Positions 55,046 to 64,000 of a stretch of DNA of 64,000 bases are shown here, in pieces. The DNA is from Dolomedes plantarius (lineage: Eukaryota; Arthropoda; Arachnida; Araneae; Dolomedidae), in the NCBI GenBank assembly GCA_907164885.2, contig OU015500.1, positions 51,677,033-51,741,032 of the forward strand, given 5' to 3'. The stretch's first letter is position 1. Each line of letters opens with the position of its first letter. The position numbers were made by a program, and so were the translations under genes. Below the pieces are notes generated by a model. That model was not told the origin of the DNA, ran no database searches, and saw nothing but the letters and a program-made list of their open reading frames with translations.

Positions 55046-56967
55046 CAAAACATAACTGAACTGTCAAAATATAGTTGAGAAGTACGAGGAAAGGGGGCTT
55101 AAAATAATGAGAATCTGACAATCCATTGACAAAGCGCGCGTATTTTGCTGTGGGGAAAATCATCTTTTAAAAGCGACTTTGAGCGGAAAGCGAATAATTC
55201 TAGACGAGAGGATTTATTTTTAGAAGTGTAAAGGTTTTGGGCGCGAAGTTAAAATTGTACGACAGCAATTCTAAGGGTCCAGATGACCAAGGTTGAGGTC
55301 TGCACATGCGCTGTGCAGCAGGAGCTCGGAGGAAATTGAGTTTTGGCGGCAGATTGGATGCGAATTTCGTTGAGAGCGGGAGCTCGCGGCAGGCGTGCTT
55401 AGGAATTGACAAATTGGCTACTCGAAAAGGATTAACCTGGAGCTTTGTTGATTACGAAACGTAATAAAGAAGATTTAAGAATATTGTCTGTCCTGTTATC
55501 GATTCCCTGCCACTCGACCAAGTGATTAAAGACGATGTTGACTGCTTCAGTAATATTTAAACACAGGAGCAAAACACGCTTCGTGTCAGAACCCGCGTTG
55601 TGATCGACGTCATAGGCGAAACGACCAGGCCGATGAATATTTCTCAGGATGTGCTCGAATACTATTGAGATCTCATCAACTAAAAAATTCCGTATGCTCT
55701 AATTTGATAGTGACGATGACTTCAAACTGGAAAAGAAAGAGAAAAAACATTTTGATTTCTACATGGAAACCAGATTTCCTCCCACACGATACCGGATAAC
55801 TTGTCAGAATAAAATAAGAGACTGCTGTGAACGAAAAAGGACGGTTATGAAATTGACAAATACTCTGTTGAATATGATAGGCTAAATACTGAGTGAAACT
55901 TTAAATTGGACACTCACTAATGAAGTCGAGACTGCATTTTATTCCTTTTTCTTAAACAACTTTCATCTAGCTTCTTGGACTAATCCTGGTGAAATAAACT
56001 CAACAAGTAAATAACGACAACAGTATACAAAATCCCAGAACTATATCGAGACATAAAACCGAAGTATAAAATACTCTTGAACATCAAAGAATTTTTGGTA
56101 AATAACGCCAAGGACTTTAAGACGATTACACGTGAAAATAAGAATACACACTGAACATTTCGGCTTCTAATTAATTTGAATAGTGATTTCAGACAAAGTG
56201 AATATAAAAAATATAGATATAAAGTAAGTAAAAGACATAGGGGTAAGTTAAAATTTTTAAATTGAGTTTTGAAGGAGAAATGTTTTTGAGTTATAATTTA
56301 ATAAAATATATTTTGAGTGTATTTAATGTAGTGATTAAAATTATATTGATATATGTGATTTTATTTTTAAATAAGGTATGGAAATTATAGTAGTATTTTC
56401 TTGTCATTGATAAAAAGTGAGGAATTTTGATGTGTTTTAAATTTGTTAATGGAAGGATTGTATAAGTAATATTGAATAAAATGTGAGTAATTAAACATAT
56501 TTTAACAATTAAGTGAAAGAATTAGAAGTTTTGAACAAGCATGAGCAGTTTTACATGCTTCCTTCAATTCCCATAATTGTGAGAGTTTTTAGTTAGCAAT
56601 TGAACGATGATGAATGTATAAACAAAAAATTTGAGAAAGAAACTGTTTTGAATAGTGTAAATAATTTTGAAAGTTGATTCCATACATTTAAATTCTAATG
56701 TATTATTTTTTATAAATCTTAATGACCTTATTTGTGTATGCATTAATTTCATTGAGTGACATTAACTTTTTCTGCTAAAATAGATTTTTATGTGTGTTAT
56801 GAGATTTTAAAGTGCAATTAATAATTGAGGAAGATATTGAAATGTAGATTGGTTATATATTAGTGATTTAGTAGGTCATGCTGTTATATGTATAAGTGAA
56901 AAATAAGATTTGGTGTCAATTCAAGTGCTTTAATGTTAACATTGTCATTCTGAATTTTCTGTGATAT
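55046..56967 (+). other. unassigned; possible LTR and leader of the nested gypsy relic
   Basis: 55085-55700 is GC-richer, with an AATAAA near 55460 followed by a GTCTGTCCTGTTATCG block, which could be an LTR R/U5 part. 56160-56960 is very AT-rich and similar in texture to the leader of the intact gypsy element. Only the integrase tail at 56968 onward is secure; the rest is guesswork. Confidence 0.3.
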
Positions 56968-57183
56968 ATTTTTCGCAAAGCCTTAGCAAAAAATGTTGAG
57001 AATAATTTAATAAACAGAGATATGATAGACATTTTGTACAGTCAAACTTCAAAATTGGTGACTTAGTAATGTACAAAGAATTTAACTACCCAAATTCAAG
57101 AAAATTAGATCCACCTTATTTAGGCCCTTATAAAATTTTAAGCCAACTCTCAAATGTTAATTTCGAAATTGATAAACCAAACC
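56968..57183 (+). pseudogene. gypsy pol tail relic, left piece (split by BEL insertion)
   Basis: Reads, with one frameshift near 57005, RYDRHFVQSNFKIGDLVMYK, then EFNYPNSRKLDPPYLGPYKI and NVNFEIDKPN. It matches the C-terminal GPY/F region of the intact gypsy Pol (IRYDARFLASKFKPGDQVIY, EFNYPNTRKL, GPFTIL, NYEIDKPN) at roughly 55-60% identity, so it is a related but distinct gypsy lineage. The BEL/Pao element begins at the next base. Earlier pol domains are absent. Confidence 0.88.
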
Positions 57184-57378
57184 TGTTGCGTACTTAAATA
57201 TCAGTCGGTTCGGGAAAGAAATACATCGATAGTCAAACACAACAACTAACTTTATTCGTATCTTACAGGCGACGGTAGAACACACACAGCTCTCGGCCAA
57301 AGTATATACAGCTCTTCTATTTGGTTATGCGCAAGCACAATGCGCATTGCGTAAGGCGAGATCTCTTCTGTTGCCACA
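57184..57378 (-). repeat. BEL 3' LTR
   Basis: 195 bp. In element orientation it carries GTATATAC and AATAAA (TTTATT at 57251-57256 on the plus strand), a likely poly(A) signal. Confidence 0.95.
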
Positions 57379-57394
57379 TACACTCCCACCTTTT
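57379..57394 (-). promoter_or_regulatory. BEL polypurine tract
   Basis: In element orientation AAAAGGTGGGAGTGTA directly precedes the 3' LTR. Confidence 0.7.
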
Positions 57395-57544
57395 GAGTGG
57401 GTAACTATACACTCAAAATAAACATACACAGAATGATATATATAGCTTACAATACTTATACAAATAACATACATTTGAACACATAATAAAAAGAAGTGAA
57501 ACCGAGTAAAGTGAATTTTTAAATAAAATAGTCTGAATACAAAA

Positions 57545-58159
57545 TTACCTTAAAAGTGTTTTAACAATTCTGCCACTACTAGTTGTTAAAGGCGTAGGCT
57601 CGTCATAATCGTCTGTTATTGCATTTTCCAGTTCTAATCTGTACAATCTTTGAACCGGTCTTAATAATTCTGAATTATTAGTTTTTATAAGCGCTAGTCT
57701 TATTTGGCCATCTCGACCAGGTATAACCTTTAAAACACGAGCCAGGTTCCAAAAAGAACGTTTTTTATTAGTATCTTCAAGCAGAACAATTTCTCCCACC
57801 TTAAGTGGTTTGTTTTTATAGCATTTTAAGGCATGCTGCCGTAACTGCCCTAAATACTCTGAACGGAATCTAACTCTTAATGTTTCTCTTAGCCTTTGCA
57901 AATACTTTGTTCTTTTACTCAATTTTACTTTATCCACATTATCAATATCTGGTACACCTGAATGCGGAGTTTCGTGCAAGAATTTTTCAGGGTTTATAGG
58001 AAAGTCATCATCAATGTCTTCTGATACATAGGTAAGAGGTCTGGAGTTAACAACTCTCTCACAGTCGCACAGTACAGTAAGTAATTCCTCGTAATCAAGA
58101 CAAGCTTGACCCAATATTTTTCTTAAGATTTGTTTTACAATTTGAATTAAGCGTTCCCA
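57545..58159 (-). pseudogene. BEL integrase C-terminal part and DUF5641-type domain
   Basis: In phase with pol after the TAG at 58160-58162. Starts WERLIQIVKQILRK, whose Glu is the third catalytic residue of the integrase core. Then CERVVNSRPLTYVSEDIDDD, GQLRQHALKCYKNKPLKVGE, IVLLEDTNKKRSFWNLARVL and VIPGRDGQIRLALIKTNNSE: the DUF5641 domain usual at the C-terminus of BEL/Pao polyproteins. Without readthrough of the TAG this part is not joined to the enzyme. Confidence 0.9.
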
Positions 58160-61100
58160 CTATCCGCCCCACCAGGCTGCGGATGGAGGATTAAACTTCC
58201 ATTCAATTTTTTGTTCTGCAGCCTTAAAACGGAGACCATCCCAGTCAATAGCTATCAAAAATTTATCTGCACCTTTGAAATTTTTTCCATTATCTGAGTA
58301 TATGGTCCTAGGTCGCCCTCGACGAGCGATAAAACGCCTTAAAGATTGAAAAAAGGTTTCAGTGGATAACGAAGTTATCAATTCTAAGTGGACGGCCCGA
58401 TATACAGAACAAGTAAAAAGTACAATATATGATTTTCGACCATCTTTCAAATACAATGGACCAGCAAGATCACATCCTACTATTTCAAACATACATGCAT
58501 CGCGAACCCTATCACTTGGGAAAATTCCTGGGATTGTCTCACATTTTTTAGCTTTGAATTTTTGACATCTTACACATTTTCTTATGCAATTTCTTATTGT
58601 CTTACGTGATTTTAAAATCCAAAAATTTTCTCGTAACTTTGACATTAACAATGAAGTACCAGCATGTAATAAATCATTATGCACACTTATTATTAACAAT
58701 TTTACAACAGGATGATCAGAAGGTAATATGATAGGAAACTTAAAATCATATTTATCATCTCTATAAGCAACCTTTGATTGAGCTCTTATAAGACCATGAC
58801 AGTCAACTATTGGTCTAAGTTGTCTTAATTTGTCATCATTTTCTCCCTTAAAAGATTCCCTTTGAATCAGTAGCATTAACGCTTTCTCTCCTCTTTCCAT
58901 TTCATGCACAGATAAGTCCTTTGAGAGATTTTTGTCAAATTTCCTTACATTGTTATAAAATCTAAAAATCCAAGATAACATTCTTACAATTTTCTTAAAC
59001 GAAGAAAAATATTTATAATACCATTTATGATTTTCATCATTTTTCACCAATGTCACGAGAACAGTTTTACGAATTTCAGCATTGATTAAGTCCTCATTTG
59101 GGTCCTCATACGACTTCGGCCAATCTCCTTCCCTTTCGCGCAACCAGTCCGGTCCCTCCCACCATTTTCGTTCAACTAAATGTTCTGCAGAACATCCTCT
59201 AGATAGTAAATCGGCGGGGTTAAGAGAACCTGAGATATGGTGCCACATTGCATTAGAGGTCAAAGAACGAATCTCTAGAACGCGATTATGAATAAATGTT
59301 GCCCAATTTTGATCTCGTTGAATCCAACATAAAGCCGTTGTCGAGTCAGTCCAGCAATAAATATTTACCCCCTCTAAATTAAGATCTTTGAGTATGGAAG
59401 TTAACAACCTAGCCCCTATACTACAAGCTAAAAGTTCTAAGCGAGGTATGGTAATAGGTTTTAAAGGGGTTACTCTAGATCTTGCCTGCACTAAACTAAT
59501 TCTGACCCCATTGTCATTTTCGACTCTTAAAAAAACACATGCACCATATGCCCTTTTACTGGAGTCGCAGAAAAGATGTAAGCTTATTGAGTCATCATTG
59601 GATTGGAGACCGAACCATCTAGATATACTTATACTTGAAAGCAAATGCAATCTTTTATTCCATAATTTAAATTTTTGGGCTAAATCATCAGGAAGTACAT
59701 CATCCCATTTAATTTTTAAGTTCCAGGTTTCCTGCAAAATAAATTTTGCAATTAACACCACTGGAGCCGTATAGCCTATAACATCAAATACTTGGTTGGT
59801 TACGGCTAAAACCAGTCTTTTTGTGATCGGGATATCGATAGCCTCTTCCACTTTGCATGATAACGTATCAGTACATGTATTCCATACAAGGCCCAAGAGA
59901 GGTACACTTTCCTTTGTGGAGTAAACCTCTTCAAATATTTCACTACTTAAGTTCGAATTCCAACATCTTAGATTAAAATGACCTGAAGCCATAATTGCCT
60001 TTGATTCCAAGAAAAACTTTTTCATTTCGAGCTCAGACTTCAAACTTGTCACACAATTATCTACATAGAAAGCTGTTTTCAGTATATCTGCGGTGTGCTT
60101 TAAATTTTCCGGAACCTTACTCAAATGATACTGTAAAGTTGCGTTTAATAAATATGGGCTGCACGTAATGCCAAACACTACCCTTCGATGCCAATATCCC
60201 TCCACCAGTTCCCGATTTTCTCGACTGAACCAAAGAAACCTTAAAAAATCGCGATCCTTTTCTCTGATTGCGATCTGCAAGAACGCCTTCTCAATGTAAG
60301 AGGTAACACCTACGTAATTCATCCGAAAATGATTTAAAATTGATGGAATCGTTTCAATTAAATTTGGTCCAGTAGACAAACACTCGTTTAATGATGGAAA
60401 GCCTGGTAAATGGGAACTAGCATTAAAAACTGGCCTAATACTCGTAGTACTAGCTTCTTTAATCACTGCCCTATGCGGCAAATAATGAACACCCCTTAGT
60501 TTATCATTTGGTGCCTTTTCAATTATGCCAAGAGCTAACCAGTCCTCAAAAACATTACAGTAATCGTTAAATTTTCCAGAATTTGTTAATTTTCTTTTGG
60601 CACTTAACATAGATTTCTCAGCATTTATTTTGTTATCGGGTAAAAGTGAACTGTCATGAACCCAAGGCAATGCTACCTCGTATCGCCCCTCACTGTTTAC
60701 ACTAAGAGTCTCTTCAAAATATTTCTGCGTATCCTCCTGTAACTGAGCTTTAGTTTTGCTTAGCGAAGGTTCTGCAATCCCCAAAACATCCAGATTCCAA
60801 AGATTACTTATACAACGATCCTTTACAAGCAGAGACGAAATAAGGGAAGCTGAACTCGCAGAATTTGGCTCAGTGCCAGGATTCGCATTTAATTTTCCCA
60901 TAACAGTCCATCCCAATTTTGTATTTATAGCCGTAATGCCACATTTGAGACTCACAATTTTTCCAGTTAACAATTTTCCAGCAATGTCTGCACCAATTAA
61001 CAATTTTATTTCTTTATTAACCCCCAATTTATTATTTTCCAAATCATTTAATTTTATTCCGCGTAACTTTAGTTCATGCAACCAAGGACTACATGGAACC

Positions 61101-61441
61101 TGTTTAATTTCAGAACAAATACGGTTTTGACCAAGTACTTGTAATTTACACTTATTTCTACCATCAATATCACTTAATTCAATTAAATAATTTCTATATA
61201 CGCTTTCAGGGGTTTCAACACCACCAAACAGAGATTGCTTAATTTTTGTTTCTGCAATGCACTTACATTTGATACTTTGAGCAACATCTTCACAAATATA
61301 ATATTTCATACTCCCACTATCATAAACAGCTCGAATAAGCATTTGTTTGGAACCATTTTGAATTCTTACAACAATAGTTTGTAAAAATACATCTGACATA
61401 TCAACATGATTGTTAAGAGTGCTTGTTTTGTTTTCACTTCC
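58160..61441 (-). pseudogene. pol: BEL Pol: protease, RT, RNase H, integrase (truncated)
   Basis: Open from the codon after the gag TAG; the first ATG is at 61399 and residues are numbered from it. Protease DUF1758-type with YDSGS (Asp27). RT ~280-560 with YVDN at 445-448; motif A reads TSYIEKAFLQI at 367-377 where the family has D-I-E-K-A-F, so the catalytic Asp is Tyr (TAC for GAC). RNase H ~607-730 (FCDSSKRAYGA, RLELLACS, WTDSTTALCW, NPADLLSRG). Integrase zinc finger His907/His912/Cys942/Cys945, core Asp977 (VGCDLAGPLY) and Asp1036 (IYSDNGKNFKG). The frame ends at a TAG after SAAWWGG, two codons before the catalytic Glu. Confidence 0.93.
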
Positions 61442-62770
61442 CTATACGTTAGAGACATTATCAACTTTGTTATTTGTTAAATCTGGACATAAAATCACGA
61501 AATGTCGATTTTTGCAAATGGGACACCTATGCTTTGACTTACACTGATTAGCCCTGTGATTTCTTTTCAAGCATACAAAACAAGCATTCTTTTTTCTAAC
61601 AATATCTTTTTTACAATCCAAACTCATTGAAGATGCTTCATTACAATTTTCTGACGTATGTGATTTCTCACAAAAAATACACTCAAACTTTTTAAACTTA
61701 TTTAAATTTTCACTAGCGTTACTACTACTCTTAATCTTAGCATTAAGCAGTTCACATGTAGTCGGTATACCAAGTTTTTGTTCAGAGTACTTATTTTTCT
61801 TAACATTAGTTTTTTCTGAACTAAAAGTATCATGAGTCATTTTAATTCTGAACTCCGTTTCCACCTCATTTTTTAGAAAATCCATTAATAAATCTAAATC
61901 ACTCTTACCTGTTTCAATACAAGTTTTTCTCTGAATTTCCCATATCTTTATTAAATGTGTGGGGAGTGCTGATTCGATGAGGGGAAAGAGCATATAAGCA
62001 AACTTATCTTGAGTGACGCCCAAGGACTCTAATGCACGTAAATGCGTTTGTAGTTTATCGTGTAGTTCCATCAAGTTCATTTGTGTTTTGTCCTTTATAA
62101 CAAGCTTCAATAGTTCACGCACGTAAATCTGTATTAAAGTACTTTCATTGCCAAATCTCTCCTTTAAGTAGCTGACCGCTTTTCCGTAGTTTGTTTCAGT
62201 TGCAGGAAAACTCATGATAATTTGTCTTGCTATTGAATCGGGCTTTGTAGATTGCAATAGATACTGGAACTTGTCACGCACATCAATTCGTTTATCTTCA
62301 TTAATTTTGCTGAATTGAGTCCAGAAGGTGAGCCAATTTCTTGGATCTCCATCAAACTTCATAAGCTCAATTTCTGGTAATTTCTGTTTTGCAACAGTCC
62401 TTGCTTCTGAAGACTTATCACTTTCGGCGCACATATTTAGGTTTGCTTTAATTCTGTTGCACTTCACTTTGATCTCAGATACCTTTTCGTAATAATCCAT
62501 GGCTGCTTCGTACTCCTTATCGTATTCATCTTGCGTGCAGCCTTTTAATTGCAATAATTCTAAAAACTTCTCTTGAGCACTTCTTAGCATTTTTTGTTTT
62601 TCCAATAATTGATCCGACAGCATTTCCATGTTATCTAAGTCAGGTTTATCTTCAGCAATCAATTCTGCTAACTTATTTACAGTTCTTGTAAATGATGCTC
62701 TACATGACTTTCGATGCTGTCTGGCGTTGTCAAAATTCTCATTCGGTTTTGCTGGTTTTGACGTTTCCAT
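61442..62770 (-). CDS. gag: BEL/Pao Gag-like protein
   Basis: 442 codons. N-terminal coiled-coil-like region (~30-115, LAELIAEDKPDL, LLEKQKMLRSAQEKFLELLQ). A DUF1759 capsid-type domain begins at ~130 (LPEIELMKFDGDPRNWLTFW). Three zinc knuckles lie at ~364-428: C-x2-C-x3-H-x4-C (CIFCEKSHTSENC), C-x2-C-x4-H-x4-C (CFVCLKRNHRANQC) and C-x2-C-x3-H-x4-C (CPICKNRHFVILC). The TAG at 61442-61444 is followed in the same phase by GGA AGT GAA and the open pol frame. BEL/Pao elements usually have one fused gag-pol frame, so this TAG is either a mutation or a readthrough site. Confidence 0.92.
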   Translation of the reverse strand: METSKPAKPNENFDNARQHRKSCRASFTRTVNKLAELIAEDKPDLDNMEMLSDQLLEKQKMLRSAQEKFLELLQLKGCTQDEYDKEYEAAMDYYEKVSEIKVKCNRIKANLNMCAESDKSSEARTVAKQKLPEIELMKFDGDPRNWLTFWTQFSKINEDKRIDVRDKFQYLLQSTKPDSIARQIIMSFPATETNYGKAVSYLKERFGNESTLIQIYVRELLKLVIKDKTQMNLMELHDKLQTHLRALESLGVTQDKFAYMLFPLIESALPTHLIKIWEIQRKTCIETGKSDLDLLMDFLKNEVETEFRIKMTHDTFSSEKTNVKKNKYSEQKLGIPTTCELLNAKIKSSSNASENLNKFKKFECIFCEKSHTSENCNEASSMSLDCKKDIVRKKNACFVCLKRNHRANQCKSKHRCPICKNRHFVILCPDLTNNKVDNVSNV

Positions 62771-62838
62771 TTCTTAATAAAACGTATTTTAGTTCGTATT
62801 TAAATTTAAATTAATTTGACTATCGGAATAATACTCGT

Positions 62839-62856
62839 ATCCCGGCAGGGATGCCA
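62839..62856 (-). promoter_or_regulatory. BEL primer-binding site
   Basis: In element orientation TGGCATCCCTGCCGGGAT lies two bases after the 5' LTR. Its complement ends in CCA and fits a tRNA 3' end (T-stem CCCGG, acceptor strand CAGGGAT, discriminator G). I cannot name the tRNA. Confidence 0.75.
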
Positions 62857-62858
62857 AA

Positions 62859-63053
62859 TGTTGCGTACTTAAATATCAGTCGGTTCGGGAAAGAAATACA
62901 TCGATAGTCAAACACAACAACTAACTTTATTCGTATCTTACAGGCGACGGTAGAACACACACAGCTCTCGGCCAAAGTATATACAGCTCTTCTATTTGGT
63001 TATGCGCAAGCACAATGCGCATTGCGTAAGGCGAGATCTCTTCTGTTGCCACA
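62859..63053 (-). repeat. BEL 5' LTR
   Basis: 195 bp, identical by eye to 57184-57378; next to the primer site on one side and the AAACC duplication on the other. Confidence 0.95.
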
Positions 63054-63140
63054 AAACCAATACACTGGGAAAAAGAGTGAAATTGTGCACTCAACCAGAT
63101 TAAGGCATTTTCATCCACATGATGAGTTTAAATTAAAATA
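63054..63140 (+). pseudogene. gypsy pol tail relic, right piece
   Basis: After the duplicated AAACC the reading resumes with QYTGKKSEIVHSTRLRHFHP and ends in LK-stop near 63140. It matches the last residues of the intact gypsy Pol (AGRTTEIVHASKLRYYHSPD). Together with 56968-57183 it shows that the BEL element split an older gypsy copy on the opposite strand. Confidence 0.88.
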
Positions 63141-64000
63141 ATTTTGTTTCATGCACAATTTTCTTTGGGGGGGGGGAATTAAGAGAAGATTTTGGTACGA
63201 ATTACAAGTAAAAGAATTGAAATTATAAAATTATGAATGTTAATGAGTAAATAAAATTTAAAAAAAATTGGAATTGATGATATTGTGAAATTAAACTAGA
63301 ATATGATTTGTATTGAATTTATTGGGTTTTAACAATTGTGTGTTTTGAATTGAAATTTAGTACCTAATGAAAGAACTTTCGCTAAACCTAATTTTTGGAT
63401 TATTTTGAAATGTTTTGTTACTATTTTTGCAATGTTTTGTTTGTATAATGTGCTGAACTGTGTTTGCATTTCCCCAAATATGACCAAACTTCCTAACTCA
63501 GAGATCCATTTCTAAATTGATTTTACTTGTTCGGTGCCTAACACCTTTTTTGAAACTTGTGTGTTGTCTTAAATTAAAATTAATAAAATACTTTAAAAAA
63601 TAATAATAATAATAAAATAAAAAAAACTATCTTGGTTAAACTTTCTACTACAAAACTTTTGTATGTGATTTTTTGGATCTGAGCCAACAATCAAACGTGA
63701 CAACAAAGATTTTGTTACTTAGGCTATTGTTGAGGTTAAGACTGTGGGAAAATTTTGAACCTGCTCTCCTCTGACCCAACTATGCACAACCAATCAGAAA
63801 GTATAATGTGTTTTAACATAATGAATCTATCATTGTGAATTTTTATAATAAAAAGTATCAATTATATTTATGTTTTGCTAAGGGTGAATTGATTTGTAGA
63901 TAAATTGTAAAATTATTGTGAAATTTGTGTGTGTATCATAACTCGAGTAATCAAAAGCGCTTTTCTTGTAACCTAGGTTAAAATGAGATAATGTTATGTA
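63141..64000. other. region downstream of the gypsy relic
   Basis: A G10 run followed by AATTAAG at ~63165 could be a polypurine tract, which would put the relic's LTR right after it, but no second LTR is available to test this. The rest is AT-rich with a (TAA)n patch near 63600. No genes seen. Confidence 0.35.

Larger units (their letters stand above)
57184..63053 (-). mobile_element. BEL/Pao LTR retrotransposon, complete ends
   Basis: 5870 bp between two 195 bp direct LTRs (as read on the plus strand TGTTGCGTAC...GTTGCCACA) that are identical by eye, flanked by the 5 bp duplication AAACC (57179-57183 and 63054-63058). Minus-strand order: LTR, primer site, gag, protease-RT-RNase H-integrase, polypurine tract, LTR. 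The coding frame runs in a single phase from 62770 to 57545 but is interrupted by TAG at 61442-61444 and 58160-58162. Identical LTRs mean a recent insertion. Confidence 0.96.

Noticed and set aside
60756..61130. 124-codon plus-strand frame, and 59388-59774 likewise
   Set aside because: Antisense shadows of the BEL pol frame.

Overview
The window is arthropod-like nuclear DNA made almost wholly of transposable elements and simple repeats. I found no host protein-coding gene, tRNA, rRNA or CRISPR array. The AT-rich composition, very long (TA)n arrays, many decayed Tc1/mariner copies and the BEL/Pao and Ty3/gypsy elements fit an arthropod. A non-LTR RNase H scrap near 50.5 kb resembles, from memory, sequences seen in spiders, but I would not commit beyond arthropod.

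Layout. 0-9.9 kb: a mariner scrap, a diverged 3' end plus LTR of a gypsy element, a small MITE, a piggyBac transposase scrap, two copies of a dispersed repeat, and two tandem duplications with ~345-358 bp units. 9.9-17 kb: a Tc1/mariner element of apparent DD41D type, a rearranged LTR-element cluster (11.6-14.7 kb) and a pogo/Tigger deletion derivative. 17-25.5 kb: mostly featureless AT-rich DNA, plus an internally deleted mariner joined through a TA array to a 5'-truncated Tc1. 25.5-37.8 kb: a train of elements separated only by TA dinucleotides: Tc1 (e), Tc1 (f), Tc1 (g), a complete Ty3/gypsy element (29201-36287), Tc1 (h). 38.6-39.1 kb: another Tc1 end. 42.3-45.2 kb: a 2.9 kb element with ~540 bp terminal inverted repeats and a broken ORF of a family I cannot name. 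46.9-48.4 kb: another Tc1 (j). 49-53 kb: hAT-like, piggyBac-like and foldback non-autonomous elements. 57-63 kb: a complete BEL/Pao element (minus strand) inserted inside the last codons of an older gypsy pol relic.

The gypsy element has intact gag and pol frames and 633 bp LTRs that differ at about six sites. Its gag and pol share one frame and are separated only by UGA followed by CAA UUA, the hexanucleotide context of tobamovirus-type stop readthrough. The BEL element has two 195 bp LTRs identical by eye and a 5 bp target duplication. Its frame carries two in-frame TAGs and a Tyr in place of the first catalytic Asp of its reverse transcriptase, so it probably jumped recently using proteins supplied by another copy.

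Main points for follow-up: the long-TIR element with three GGTCGCG motifs per arm, the readthrough-type gag stop, and the repeated use of (TA)n arrays as insertion sites.
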